Shown one piece after another: positions 25,705-34,680 of a stretch of DNA of 64,000 nucleotides. A model generated the notes under the pieces. That model worked only from the letters and a program-made list of their open reading frames with translations, was not told the origin of the DNA and did no database searches. The stretch covers positions 1-64,000 of the forward strand of contig NZ_JASBRN010000026.1 of the NCBI RefSeq assembly GCF_030149505.1. The letters run 5' to 3'. Position 1 is the first letter of the stretch. The number at the start of each line of letters is the position of its first letter. The position numbers were made by a program, and so were the translations under genes. This DNA comes from Nocardioides sp. (GTDB lineage Bacteria > Actinomycetota > Actinomycetes > Propionibacteriales > Nocardioidaceae).

Positions 25705-26493
25705 ATGGCCCAGCCCTTCTTCGTCCCCGACGGCACCCTCGACGACGGTTCCGAACGGTTCATCACGACCCTCTCCGCAGCCGGTCCGTGGGCCCCCGGC
25801 GCCCAGCACGGTGGGCCCCCGGCGGGCCTGCTCACCCGGGCGCTCGAGCGGCTGCCCGAGGCGGCCGACCGGGTGGTGGGGCGGTTCACGATGGAACTGC
25901 TCGGGCCGGTCCCGGTGGCGCCGCTGCTGTCCTCGGCCCGGGTCCTGCGGCGGGGCCGGTCGGTGCTGATGGCCGAGTCGGTGCTGCACGACCCGTCCGC
26001 CGGGCGCGACGTGGCCTCGGCCCGCGCATGGCTCTTCCCCCGCGGCACCGGCCCCGCCGAGGTCGGGCCCGCTCCCGCGCACGGACCGGCCGACGGCGTG
26101 GTCAAGGCCTCCCCCGGGACCTGGCACCCGGGCTACGTCGAGGCGGTCGAGTGGCGGTGGGTCTCCGGGTCCGTCGACACCCTCGGCCCCGGCACCGCCT
26201 GGATGCGCGCGCCCGAGCTGGTCGAGGGCGAGACCACCTCGCCGCTGGCGCGGATGATGACGTGCGTCGACTCCGCCTCGGGGGTCAGCGCCGCGCTCGA
26301 CGTCACCCAGTGGGGCTTCCAGAACACCGAGCTCACCGTGCACGTGCTGCGCGAGCCGGTCGGCGAGTGGGTCTGCCTCGACGCCGAGACCACCCTCGGG
26401 CCCGGCTCGGTCGGGGTCGCCACGTCCACCGTGCACGACCGGCTCGGGCCGGTCGCCCGATCGGCGCAGGCGCTCCTCGTCGTACGCCGCTGA
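25705..26493 (+). CDS. Acyl-CoA thioesterase family protein (double hotdog)
   Basis: 262-residue protein of the TesB-like double-hotdog type. The N-terminal half reads APGAQHGGPPAGLLTRALER, where HGGPPA is typical of the actinobacterial thioesterase-like family, then FTMELLGPVPVAPLLSSARV and LRRGRSVLMAESVLHD. The second half has WGFQNTELTVHVLREPVGEW and ends with SAQALLVVRR. It likely hydrolyses acyl-CoAs, substrate unknown. Divergent from the tRNA-Thr transcript and separated from the next gene by tandem palindromes. Confidence 0.83.
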   Translation: MAQPFFVPDGTLDDGSERFITTLSAAGPWAPGAQHGGPPAGLLTRALERLPEAADRVVGRFTMELLGPVPVAPLLSSARVLRRGRSVLMAESVLHDPSAGRDVASARAWLFPRGTGPAEVGPAPAHGPADGVVKASPGTWHPGYVEAVEWRWVSGSVDTLGPGTAWMRAPELVEGETTSPLARMMTCVDSASGVSAALDVTQWGFQNTELTVHVLREPVGEWVCLDAETTLGPGSVGVATSTVHDRLGPVARSAQALLVVRR

Positions 26494-26509
26494 GGGCTGG
26501 TCCTGGGTC

Positions 26510-26603
26510 GCCGAGCCGGCGCGTTCTTCCGGAAACGTGCGCCGGCTCGGCGTCGGCGTGGGTCGAACCGGCGCGTTCTTCCGGAAACGTGCGCCGGCTC
26601 GGC
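26510..26603. repeat. Tandem TTCCGGAA-centred palindromic repeats
   Basis: Two near-identical palindromes lie in tandem between the convergent thioesterase and amidase genes. Copy 1 (26510-26551) pairs GCCGAGCCGGCGC with GCGCCGGCTCGGC around a TTCCGGAA centre. Copy 2 (26561-26603) starts GGTCGAACCGGCGC and ends GCGCCGGCTCGGC around the same centre. Related copies are at 29827-29870 and, degenerate, at 29890-29942 and 44555-44606. The pair can also work as a terminator. Confidence 0.85.
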
Positions 26604-26611
26604 GCGGTGGG

Positions 26612-28015
26612 TCAGCGCCGGGCGAGCGTGGGGAACGGGACGGCCTGCTCGAGCTCGTAGGCCAGCTCCAGCAGCAGCGCCTCGCGGCCGGAGCCGGCGC
26701 CCAGCATCATCCCCAAGGGCAGCCCGTCCGGGGTGGTCGCCAGCGGCAGGGAGACGGCCGGGTCCCCCGAGGCGTTGTGCCAGGGCGTGAAGACGACCCA
26801 CTCCAGGAGCCGCTCCATGACCTGGTCGAAGCCGGGCTCGGGAGAGAGGTGGCCGACCGGCGGCGTGGCCGTGGCCAGCGTGGGGCAGAGGGTGACGTCC
26901 CACCGCTGGTGGAACTGCGCGGAGATCGCCGTGGTGCGGCGCAGGCGGGCGATGGCGCCGGGCACGCGGTGGGCGTTGCGGCGCGCGTGCCGGGCCAGTC
27001 CCAGGGTGAGCGGGTCGAGCCGCTCCTTGTCGAAGGTCCGGCCGTGGTTGCGCCGGCCACCGGCGACCAAGGCCCCGGCGAGCACCGACCAGTAGAGGAG
27101 GAAGTCGTCGGGGAAGGTGTCCGGCACCGGGGCCGCGACCTCCTCCACGTGGTGGGCGAGGTCCTCCAGCACCCGCGCGGTGCGCCAGGTCGCCTCGATC
27201 GCGTCGGGGCCGGCGGTGCGGCCCGCCCCGGAGGTGGAGACCGCGACCCGCAGCCGCTGGCGTCCGGGGCGGGTGATGTCGCCGATCGGGCGCAGCCGCA
27301 GCGGGCGGTAGACCTTCTCGGACTCGCGCAGGAACGCCGCGGTGTCGCGCACCGAGCGGGTCACGACCCCGTCGCTGACGATCCGCACCGGTTGGCCGCG
27401 GAGCATGGCGTCCTGGGCGAGCCGGCCGCGGGTCGGCTTGAGGCCGACCAGGCCGTTGACCGCCGCGGGGATCCGGATCGAGCCGCCGCCGTCGTTGGCG
27501 TGGGCGATCGGGACGGCACCGGCGGCGACGAGGGCCGCGGCCCCGGCCGAGGAAGCACCGGCGGTGCGGTCGGGGTCCCACGGGTTGCGCACGGGGCCGA
27601 GCCGGGGGTGCTCGACGGCGGCATTGAAGCCGTACTCCGAGAGGCGGGTCTTGCCGAGGGTGACCAGCCCCGTGGCGTGGTACATCCGGGCGAAGTCCCC
27701 GTCGCGGGACGCCGGCCTGCCGACGTACGCGTCGGTGCCCTGGAGGGTCGGCAGGCCCTCGACGTCGACGTTGTCCTTCAGGAAGCTGGGTACGCCGGCG
27801 AAGTAGCCGCCGCGCAGGGCGCGGGCCTCCGCACGGGCCCGGTCGTAGGCGCGCCAGGCGACCGCGCCCAGCGCCGGGTCGACCGCCTCGGTCCGCGCGA
27901 CGGCGGCCTCGACGACCTCGGGCGCGGAGACCTCGCCGCGGTGGAGGGCCTCGACCAGCCCGACGGCGTCGTGGGTCCCGAGGGCGTCGTCGGTGAAGGC
28001 GTGCACGCGTGGCAT
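26612..28015 (-). CDS. Amidase-signature family hydrolase
   Basis: 467 residues. The Ser-cisSer-Lys triad is visible: Lys80 (VPSFLKDNVDV), Ser155/156 ([16 protein letters not shown]) and Ser179 in NDGGGSIRIPAAVNGLVGLK. The family hydrolyses amides or aryl acylamides; it lacks the partner genes of GatA (gatB, gatC are not adjacent), so a stand-alone amidase is more likely than the Glu-tRNA amidotransferase. ATG start eight bases after TAGCGT on the minus strand. The C-terminal part (NASGDPAVSLPLATTPDGLP) fits the family. Confidence 0.9.
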   Translation of the reverse strand: MPRVHAFTDDALGTHDAVGLVEALHRGEVSAPEVVEAAVARTEAVDPALGAVAWRAYDRARAEARALRGGYFAGVPSFLKDNVDVEGLPTLQGTDAYVGRPASRDGDFARMYHATGLVTLGKTRLSEYGFNAAVEHPRLGPVRNPWDPDRTAGASSAGAAALVAAGAVPIAHANDGGGSIRIPAAVNGLVGLKPTRGRLAQDAMLRGQPVRIVSDGVVTRSVRDTAAFLRESEKVYRPLRLRPIGDITRPGRQRLRVAVSTSGAGRTAGPDAIEATWRTARVLEDLAHHVEEVAAPVPDTFPDDFLLYWSVLAGALVAGGRRNHGRTFDKERLDPLTLGLARHARRNAHRVPGAIARLRRTTAISAQFHQRWDVTLCPTLATATPPVGHLSPEPGFDQVMERLLEWVVFTPWHNASGDPAVSLPLATTPDGLPLGMMLGAGSGREALLLELAYELEQAVPFPTLARR

Positions 28016-28054
28016 GCCGCTGCACGCTAGCCGCCGGAACGGGTCGTCGGGGCC

Positions 28055-28090
28055 GGTGGTCGAGGTGCGAACCGCCGCTCTCGGCGGTCG
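28055..28090. repeat. Intergenic copy of the GGTCGAGGTGCGA repeat
   Basis: GGTGGTCGAGGTGCGA at 28055-28070 is the reverse complement of the core of the repeat at 3361-3520. It is followed by a hairpin ACCGCCG / CGGCGGT (28071-28088). It lies in the 82-base gap between lrgB and the amidase gene on the same strand. Confidence 0.6.
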
Positions 28091-28097
28091 GGCGTCG

Positions 28098-28793
28098 TCA
28101 GCGCAGGAAGAGCGGGACGAGCAGCGGCAGCAGCAGGCTGGTGGCGAGGGCGGTGAGACCCATGGCCAGGCCGGAGAAGGCGCCCTCGACGGGGTGCTCG
28201 TGCAGCATCCGCGAGGTGCCGATGCCGTGGGAGACCGCGCCGGTGGCCAGGCCGCGCGCCCGGTGCTCGCGCACGCGCAGCCACGTGAGGACCGTGGGGG
28301 CGGCGACGGCGCCGAGGATGCCGGCGGTGATCCCGATCGCGGCCGTCAGCGGGGCGACCCCCTCGATGGTCCGCGACAGCGCGATCGCCACGGGCGCGGT
28401 CGTGGCCTTGGGGGCGACGGTGCGGGCCAGCAGCTCGTCGCCGCCGAGCAGCTGCACGAGCAGCATCGCCGAGCCGACGGAGACGACGACCCCGACCAGG
28501 AGGCCGGCGACCAGCGGCAACGCGTAGCCGCGCAGGCGGCCGAGCTGGCGGTGAAGCGGCACGGCTAGGGCGACCGTCGCGGGGCCGAGCAGGAAGGTCA
28601 CGATCGTGGTGCCCTCGGCGTACGTCGCGTAGTCGACGTCGAGCAGCACCAGTGCGGCGGCGAGCAGGACGACGCCGACCAGCACGGGCTGGGCCACGGG
28701 GTGCCCGGTGCGGTCGCGCAGGTGCACGCCGAGGCGGTAGGCCAGCAGCGTGGCAACCAGCCAGGTCAGCGGGTGGGCGAGGAACCAGCTCAC
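28098..28793 (-). CDS. lrgB: LrgB family membrane protein
   Basis: 231-residue integral membrane protein with about six hydrophobic segments and the LrgB hallmarks: GPATVALAVPLHRQLGRLRG, RTVAPKATTAPVAIALSRTI and ARGLATGAVSHGIGTSRMLH. LrgA/LrgB act like a holin/antiholin or, in other bacteria, as pyruvate or glycolate carriers. GTG start overlapping the lrgA stop by four bases (GTGA). Confidence 0.9.
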   Translation of the reverse strand: MSWFLAHPLTWLVATLLAYRLGVHLRDRTGHPVAQPVLVGVVLLAAALVLLDVDYATYAEGTTIVTFLLGPATVALAVPLHRQLGRLRGYALPLVAGLLVGVVVSVGSAMLLVQLLGGDELLARTVAPKATTAPVAIALSRTIEGVAPLTAAIGITAGILGAVAAPTVLTWLRVREHRARGLATGAVSHGIGTSRMLHEHPVEGAFSGLAMGLTALATSLLLPLLVPLFLR

Positions 28794-29143
28794 CGGGCCC
28801 GCTCCCGGGTCAGCAGCTGGGCGGTCCAGCCGACCGCAGCCAGCCCGAGCAGCCACGAGACGACCAGGGCGACCACGATCGCCGGGCCGTCCTGGCGCAG
28901 GACCGCGCCGTAGACCACCACCCCGACCCCGGCGGGCACGAAGAGCAGCTGCAGGTGCGGCAGGAGCGCGTCGGCCGCCTGGTGGACCGAGCTGCCCTCG
29001 GGCGGACGGCGCACGAGCAGGACGAGCAGGAGCACGACCATGCCGACGACCGGGCCCGGCACGGGCGCGTCGAGCGCGTGGACGACGACCTCGCCGACCA
29101 GCTGGCACCCCAGGAGCCAGGTCAGGCCGGACACGACGCGCAC
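28790..29143 (-). CDS. lrgA: CidA/LrgA family membrane protein
   Basis: 117 residues, four hydrophobic segments, with the CidA/LrgA motif VPGPVVGMVVLLLVLLVRR and HLQLLFVPAGVGVVVYGAVL. GTG start at 29141-29143. Works with the overlapping downstream lrgB as a membrane pair. Confidence 0.88.
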   Translation of the reverse strand: MRVVSGLTWLLGCQLVGEVVVHALDAPVPGPVVGMVVLLLVLLVRRPPEGSSVHQAADALLPHLQLLFVPAGVGVVVYGAVLRQDGPAIVVALVVSWLLGLAAVGWTAQLLTRERAR

Positions 29144-29201
29144 GCCCGCGAGTGTGGCAGCCGGGCGGCCCGCCGGCGCAACCGTCGCCGCCCCGTGGCG
29201 C

Positions 29202-29783
29202 TCAGCCGCGCCGGTGGCAGCCGAGCAGGTGCGGGTCGAAGACCCCGGTCGCCTCCATCAGCGCGAACATCGTGGTCGGCCCGACGAAGGTGAAGCCGCG
29301 ACGCTTGAGCTCCTTCGACAGCGCCGATGACTCCGCCGAGGTCGTCTGCTGCTCGGAGGTGTCCTGCGGCGCGGGCGCGGTCGAGGGCGCGTGCGCACGC
29401 ACGAGCCGCTCCAGCGCACCCCCGCCCTCGGCCTCGACGAGGTCGAGCGTCGCCCGGGCGTTGGTGATCGCCGCCCGCACCTTCGCGCGGTTGCGCACGA
29501 TCCCGGCGTCGGCCATGAGCCGGGCGACGTCGCCGCCGTCGTACGCCGCCACGCGCGCCGACTCGAAGCCGTCGAAGGCCGCGCGGAAGGCCGGCCGCTT
29601 GCGCAGGATCGTCGCCCACGACAGCCCGGACTGGAACGCCTCGAGCGTCAGCCGCTCGAACCAGGCCGCGTCACCCTCGATCGCCCGGCCCCACTCCTGG
29701 TCGTGGTAGTCCCGCATCAGACCGGGCTCCGCCCCGGCCCAGGGGCAGCGGGGCAGGCCGTCCTCGCCGGTCAGGGGTCCCAT
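29202..29783 (-). CDS. tag: DNA-3-methyladenine glycosylase I
   Basis: Base-excision repair enzyme removing 3-methyladenine; 193 residues. Zinc ligands of the TAG family are visible: Cys13 (PRCPWAG), His27 (DYHDQEWG) and the C-terminal His and Cys in DPHLLGCHRRG. The FERLTLEAFQSGLSWATILR block contains the catalytic Glu. An insertion of about 20 residues (HAPSTAPAPQDTSEQQTTSA) precedes the last helix, probably a disordered loop. ATG start. Confidence 0.95.
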   Translation of the reverse strand: MGPLTGEDGLPRCPWAGAEPGLMRDYHDQEWGRAIEGDAAWFERLTLEAFQSGLSWATILRKRPAFRAAFDGFESARVAAYDGGDVARLMADAGIVRNRAKVRAAITNARATLDLVEAEGGGALERLVRAHAPSTAPAPQDTSEQQTTSAESSALSKELKRRGFTFVGPTTMFALMEATGVFDPHLLGCHRRG

Positions 29784-29826
29784 GGGCGGTCAGCGTGCCA
29801 CGCGTCGCCGACGGCCGGGCTCTTGG

Positions 29827-29950
29827 TGGTCGAACCGGCGCACATTTCCGGAAGGACGCGCCGGCTCGGCACAGAGCACACCGGCCACGGGAGCCGAGTC
29901 ATGCTCGAACCAGTGCCGAGTCACGGTCGAACCAGCGCCGAGTGAACGCG
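29827..29950. repeat. TTCCGGAA palindrome followed by degenerate half copies
   Basis: A full copy (GGTCGAACCGGCGC, TTCCGGAA centre, GCGCCGGCTCGGC) spans 29827-29870. It is followed by a run of shorter units of the form TCGAACCAGCGCCGAGTCA between about 29890 and 29942. They fill the 207-base gap between tag and the pirin gene. Confidence 0.75.
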
Positions 29951-29990
29951 CCAGCCGGGCCGGGTCCGCTGGCGCAGTCGCGCGGTCTCG

Positions 29991-30986
29991 TCAGGAGCGG
30001 GGGCGCAGGCGGGCGTTGGGGAGGGCCGGGGAGGGGATGGGGGCGAGGTGGTCGCCGGGGACGATGCCGAAGCGGCCGTCGGCGACCTCCTGGGAGTCGC
30101 CGACGCGGCTGCCGTCGCGGGTGATCTGCGCCTGCCACTCCTCGCGGTAGCCCGCGACCTCCTCGTGGGTGGCGCCGATGAAGTTCCAGAACATCACGAT
30201 CGACTCTCCGAGCGGCTCGCCGCCGAGCAGCAGGGCCCGGACCGGCTCCTCGCCAGCCCGCAGCCGCACGGTCGCGCAGCCGGTCGGCACGTGGACCAGG
30301 TCCGAGGGCGTGCCCGGGACCCCCTCGACCTCGACCTGGCCGGCGTCGACGAGCACCCCGTGCTCGTGGGCCGGGTCGACCGCGACAACCAGGGAGGTGC
30401 CGGGCTCCAGCAGCAGCTCCGCGCCGACGAGCGGCGAGAACGTCTCCACCGGCGACGTGTCGCCGAGCAGGGAGCCGAGGAAGACGCGCGCCTCCCAGTT
30501 CTCCCCCGCGACCGGCTCGGGCGCGTAGTGGCGGAAGGTGGGCTCGGTGCCCCGCGCCTCGGCGGGCAGCGCCACCCACAGCTGGGCGCCGTGCAGCACG
30601 CTGGTGGCCGCCGTCGAGACCTCGGAGTGCGAGATCCCGCGGCCCGCGGTCATGAGGTTGAGCTCGCCGGGGCGCACCATCGCGTGGTGGCCGGCGGAGT
30701 CGCGGTGCTCGATCTCGCCGGTGAAGAGCCAGGAGACCGTCTGCAGGCCGGTGTGCGGGTGCGGGGCGACGACCATCCCCCCGGTCTCGGCGACGTCATC
30801 GGGTCCGTAGTGGTCCACGAAGCACCAGGCGCCGATCATCGTGCGGCCGCGCTGGGGCAGCGTGCGCCGCACGGTCATCGCCCGCGGCCCGCCGAGCGGG
30901 ACCTCGCGCGCGGTCATGACGCTCACACCGGACTCGTCACCACTCGCGCACTCCACCTCCTCGCTGGGTCGGTCCAACCGGGTCAC
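29991..30986 (-). CDS. Pirin family protein
   Basis: 331-residue bicupin. The N-terminal cupin has the pirin signature HPHTGLQTVSWLFTGEIEHR with the metal-binding His residues, followed by GELNLMTAGRGISHSE. The second cupin ends with MFWNFIGATHEEVAGYREEW. Pirins are iron-binding quercetinase-like or regulatory proteins. The GTG at 30984-30986 overlaps the upstream oxidoreductase stop (GTGA), so the two are coupled; a later ATG (MTAREV) could be an alternative start. Confidence 0.9.
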   Translation of the reverse strand: MTRLDRPSEEVECASGDESGVSVMTAREVPLGGPRAMTVRRTLPQRGRTMIGAWCFVDHYGPDDVAETGGMVVAPHPHTGLQTVSWLFTGEIEHRDSAGHHAMVRPGELNLMTAGRGISHSEVSTAATSVLHGAQLWVALPAEARGTEPTFRHYAPEPVAGENWEARVFLGSLLGDTSPVETFSPLVGAELLLEPGTSLVVAVDPAHEHGVLVDAGQVEVEGVPGTPSDLVHVPTGCATVRLRAGEEPVRALLLGGEPLGESIVMFWNFIGATHEEVAGYREEWQAQITRDGSRVGDSQEVADGRFGIVPGDHLAPIPSPALPNARLRPRS

Positions 30987-33394
30987 GACAGCTGCTCCGG
31001 CGAGACCGTGCGCTTGTCCTCGTCGCCGCGACCCGAGGGCACCACGTGGCCGGCATCGCTGGCCAACAGCGTCGTGGAGTCGTGGGTGGCCGGGTCGAGC
31101 CGGACCACGATCGACTTCGAGGTCGGGGTGTTGCTGCCCAGGGCCGTGCTGGCCAGCGGCACGAGCGGGTTGGTCTCGGGGTAGTAGGCCGCCGCGCAGC
31201 CGCGCGGCTGGTCGTAGGAGACGACCCGGAAGGCCGGGGCCTGCCGCTCGACGAGCGACGCGGTCTCGTCGTCGGGGTCGCGCCACTCGCTGACCAGGTC
31301 GACGAGCTGGCCGTCCTCGAGCCCGAGCGCAGCGATGTCCTCGGGGTGGACGAACACGACCCGGCGCCCGCCCTTGACGCCGCGGTAGCGGTCGTCGAGG
31401 CCGTAGATCGTGGTGTTGAACTGGTCGTGGCTGCGCATCGTCTGCAGCAGCAGCCGCCCCTCCGGCACGTGCAGCACGTCGAGCGGGCTGACGGCGAAGA
31501 CGGCCTTGCCCTGCGGGGTCGGGAACGTGCGGCTGTCGCGGGGCGGGTGCGGCAGGACGAAGCCGCCGGGCTGGTCGACCTTCTCGGCGTACGCCGCCGC
31601 GCCGGGCACCACGCGGGAGATGCGGTGCCGGATCTCGGTGTAGTCCGCGCGCAGCTGCTCCCACGGGACCGGGTGGTCGGCGCCGAGGGCCGCGAGGGCG
31701 ATCCCGCAGACGATGTCGACCTCCGAGCGCAGGTGCTCCGAGGCCGGCTCGAGCGGCCCGTGGGAGGCGTGGACCGCGGACATGGAGTCCTCGACGGTGA
31801 CCCGCTGCTTGCGGCCACCGGTGAGGTCGCGCTCGCTGCGACCCAGCGCCGGCAGGATCAGGGCCTCGCGGCCGTGCACCACGTGGGAGCGGTTGAGCTT
31901 GGTGGAGACGTGCACCGTCAGCGCCGCGCGGCGGAAGGCCTCCTCGGTGACGGCGGTGTCGGAGACGGCCGAGACGAAGTTGCCCCCCATGCCGATGAAG
32001 ACCGAGGCGTCACCCTCGTGGAGGGCGGTCACCGAGGCGACGGTGTCCAGGCCGTGCTCCCGCGGCACCGGGATGCCGAACTCCTGCTCCAGGGCGGCGA
32101 GGAAGTGCTCCGGCGAGCGCTCCCAGATGCCCATGGTGCGGTCGCCCTGCACGTTGGAGTGGCCGCGCACCGGGCAGAGCCCGGCCCCGGGCTTGCCGAT
32201 GTTGCCCTGGAGGAAGGCGACGTTGGCGAGCTCCTTGACGGTGGCCACGGAGTTGCGGTGCTGGGTGATCCCCATGGCCCAGCAGGTGACGGTGGCCGAG
32301 GAGTCGGCGAACATCCGGGCCGCTTCCTCGATCTGCTCCCAGGTCAGCCCGGTCGCCCGCAGGACGGCGTCGCGGTCGAGGGTGCGCAGGTGCGCGGCGT
32401 ACTCCTCGAAGCCGACGGTGTGGGTCGCGATGAAGTCGTGGTCCAGGGCGTCCCACTCCAGCAGCAGGGAGCCGATCGCCTGGAAGAGCGCGAGGTCGCC
32501 GTTGATCCGCACCGGGAGGTGCAGGTCGGCCAGGGCGGTGCCGTTGCCGACAACGCCGCGGGGCACCTGCGGGTTCTTGAACCGCACCAGCCCGGCCTCG
32601 CGCAGCGGGTTGATCGCGAGGATCTTCCCGCCGTTGCGCTTGACCTTCTCGAGCGCGGAGAGCATCCGGGGGTGGTTGGTGCCGGGGTTCTGCCCGGCGA
32701 TGACGACCAGCTCGGCGGTCTCGACGTCGTGCAGGCTCACCGACCCCTTGCCGATGCCGATCGACTCCGCCAGCGCCACCGAGGTGGACTCGTGGCACAT
32801 GTTGGAGCAGTCCGGGAGGTTGTTGGTGCCGAAGGAGCGCGCGAGGAGCTGGTAGACGAACGCCGCCTCGTTGGAGGTCTTCCCGGAGGTGTAGAAGATC
32901 GCCTCGTCGGGACTCGACAGCGCACGCAGGTGGCGCCCGATCGTCGCGAACGCCTCGTCCCAGGTGACCGGCTCGTAGTGGGTGCCGCCCGGTCGCAGCA
33001 CCACCGGCTCGGTGATCCGGCCCTGCTGGCCTAGCCAGTAGTCGGTGCGGTGGGCCAGCTCCGCGACCGGGTGCTCGGCGAAGAAGGACCGGTCGACGCG
33101 CCGCAGCGTGGCCTCCTCCGTGACCGCCTTGGCGCCGTTCTCGCAGAACTCCGCCGTGTGCCGGTGCCCCGCCTCGGGGTCCGGCCACGCGCATCCCTGG
33201 CAGTCGAAGCCGTCGACCTGGTTGAGCCGCAGCAGGGTCCGGGCCGTCCGGATCGGGCCCATCTGCTCCACCGCGCGCTTCATCGCCACGGCCACGGCGG
33301 TCGTGCCGGCGGCAGCGTCCTTGGGCTTGGTGACCTCGAGCTCGCGCTCGTCGACGTCGTGGCGGGGTGCGGTGAAGGACCATCCGAGAGGCAT
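30983..33394 (-). CDS. FdhF/YdeP family molybdopterin oxidoreductase
   Basis: 803-residue cytoplasmic molybdoenzyme of the YdeP branch. N-terminal Fe-S region FDCQGCAWPDPEAGHRHTAE then FCENGAKA; the likely Mo-ligand Cys lies in SNMCHESTSVALAESIGIGK; cofactor-binding blocks GQNPGTNHPRMLSALEKVKR, AINPLREAGLVRFKNPQVPR and LQGNIGKPGAGLCPVRGHSN; C-terminal dinucleotide domain with TMRSHDQFNTTIYGLDDRYR. Start at ATG 33392-33394 (MPLGWSF), six bases after CATGAT; a frame 13 codons longer is less likely. The family contributes to acid resistance in E. coli and resembles formate dehydrogenase, but its substrate is not established. Confidence 0.92.
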   Translation of the reverse strand: MPLGWSFTAPRHDVDERELEVTKPKDAAAGTTAVAVAMKRAVEQMGPIRTARTLLRLNQVDGFDCQGCAWPDPEAGHRHTAEFCENGAKAVTEEATLRRVDRSFFAEHPVAELAHRTDYWLGQQGRITEPVVLRPGGTHYEPVTWDEAFATIGRHLRALSSPDEAIFYTSGKTSNEAAFVYQLLARSFGTNNLPDCSNMCHESTSVALAESIGIGKGSVSLHDVETAELVVIAGQNPGTNHPRMLSALEKVKRNGGKILAINPLREAGLVRFKNPQVPRGVVGNGTALADLHLPVRINGDLALFQAIGSLLLEWDALDHDFIATHTVGFEEYAAHLRTLDRDAVLRATGLTWEQIEEAARMFADSSATVTCWAMGITQHRNSVATVKELANVAFLQGNIGKPGAGLCPVRGHSNVQGDRTMGIWERSPEHFLAALEQEFGIPVPREHGLDTVASVTALHEGDASVFIGMGGNFVSAVSDTAVTEEAFRRAALTVHVSTKLNRSHVVHGREALILPALGRSERDLTGGRKQRVTVEDSMSAVHASHGPLEPASEHLRSEVDIVCGIALAALGADHPVPWEQLRADYTEIRHRISRVVPGAAAYAEKVDQPGGFVLPHPPRDSRTFPTPQGKAVFAVSPLDVLHVPEGRLLLQTMRSHDQFNTTIYGLDDRYRGVKGGRRVVFVHPEDIAALGLEDGQLVDLVSEWRDPDDETASLVERQAPAFRVVSYDQPRGCAAAYYPETNPLVPLASTALGSNTPTSKSIVVRLDPATHDSTTLLASDAGHVVPSGRGDEDKRTVSPEQLS

Positions 33395-33567
33395 GGCCCC
33401 ATCATGCGCGGCTCGACCCAGGCGGCAGCCCACCCATGGGGTACGGACCAGTCACGGCGGCCTGGTGTCGGACCTTCCCGCCGGGCTCCCCCCGCCGCTA
33501 GCGTGCTGGCCACGACCGACCCACCTGCCGAGCCAGCGTGGCCCGGCCCCCACCAGGAGGTCCACCG

Positions 33568-34458
33568 ATGTCGAGCACCCCACCGCCTCCCCCGCCCCCG
33601 CCGCCCCCGCCGGGCGAGCCGCCCATGGGCGGAGGCGCCGACGGCCCACCGCCGCCCCCGCCGCCGCCTCCGGGTGGTCCGGGCGGCTACGGGCCGGGCG
33701 GGTACGGCCCCGGCGGTGGCGGTCCGGGCTCCGGCGGCCAGCCGGCGTACGGCGGCCCGCCCGCCCCGGCGTACAGCGTCGGCGACGCGCTCTCCTTCGG
33801 CTGGGCGAAGTTCCAGGCCAACGTGGGCCCGATCGTGCTGTCGGCGGTGGTCCTGCTGGTGGGTGTCGGCGCGGTCGCCGTGCTCGGCAGCCTGGTCACC
33901 GGCGCGCTGGCCGGCGACGTCGAGTGCGGTGTCAACGACGAGGGCCGCTACGTCTGCGACGGCGGCACCGGCTTCGTGGCCGGGCTCGTGATCCAGGCCC
34001 TGCTCACCGCGGTGGTGCTGGTGGTCTTCCAGATCATCGCGGCCGGACTGATCCGCGCTGCGCTGAAGGTGACCGACGGCGGCTCCTGGGAGTTCTCCGA
34101 GGTGCTGCGCACCGACAAGATCGGCAAGGTCGTCGTGACCGCGCTGATCGTCGGCGCCATCACCTTCGTCGGGACGCTCCTGTGCTACTTCCCCGGGCTC
34201 GTGGCGGGCTTCATGCTCTCCTACAGCCTCTACTTCGTCGTCGACCGCGACCTCGAGCCGATGGCGGCGGTCAAGGCCAGCTTCGAGCTCACGAAGAACA
34301 ACCTCGGCAACACGCTGGTCTGGTACATCGTGGGCGCGATCGTCGCGTTCGCCGGCTTCCTGGCCTGCGGCATCGGCGCGCTGGTCAGCCTGCCGGTGGT
34401 GCTGCTGGGCACGGCCTACACGTACCGCACGCTCACGGGCGGCGCGGTGGTGCGCTGA
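33568..34458 (+). CDS. Proline-rich multi-span membrane protein
   Basis: 296 residues from the ATG at 33568, preceded by AGGAGG at an ideal seven bases. Residues 1-65 are almost only Pro, Gly, Tyr and Ser, including an uninterrupted run of about twelve Pro. The rest holds four to six hydrophobic segments, for example IVLSAVVLLVGVGAVAVLGS, LVIQALLTAVVLVVFQIIAA and YIVGAIVAFAGFLACGIGAL, with a DLEPMAAVKASFELTKNNLG loop. That loop resembles the glycerophosphodiester phosphodiesterase membrane domain or DUF975 families. Function unknown. Confidence 0.75.
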   Translation: MSSTPPPPPPPPPPPGEPPMGGGADGPPPPPPPPPGGPGGYGPGGYGPGGGGPGSGGQPAYGGPPAPAYSVGDALSFGWAKFQANVGPIVLSAVVLLVGVGAVAVLGSLVTGALAGDVECGVNDEGRYVCDGGTGFVAGLVIQALLTAVVLVVFQIIAAGLIRAALKVTDGGSWEFSEVLRTDKIGKVVVTALIVGAITFVGTLLCYFPGLVAGFMLSYSLYFVVDRDLEPMAAVKASFELTKNNLGNTLVWYIVGAIVAFAGFLACGIGALVSLPVVLLGTAYTYRTLTGGAVVR

Positions 34459-34474
34459 GGGCACCGGGCCTCGA

Positions 34475-34522
34475 GAGCGGCTGCGCCGCGGGACCGGTCC
34501 ACCGGCCCGTGCGCAGCCGCTC
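34475..34522. terminator. Hairpin after the proline-rich membrane protein gene
   Basis: A perfect 12-base stem GAGCGGCTGCGC / GCGCAGCCGCTC encloses a 24-base loop that holds its own GGACCGGTCC palindrome. It begins 17 bases after the stop codon and probably ends that transcript. Confidence 0.7.
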
Positions 34523-34680
34523 CCGCGTTCCTCGCCGCTCCGTCGATCGCGTGACCCGTCACACATCAGGGTGAAAGGGGGGTTGGCCGGTGCGACCCCA
34601 CGGGTAAGGAACGCGGTGAGGCAACAGGTGTCCACCCAGATCACCGCCTCGCCGCACCATCCCCCACCAGAAGGGTCGAC

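Noticed and set aside
26612-28015. Amidase as the GatA subunit of Glu-tRNA amidotransferase
   Set aside because: gatB and gatC are not adjacent and the sequence fits general amidases better.
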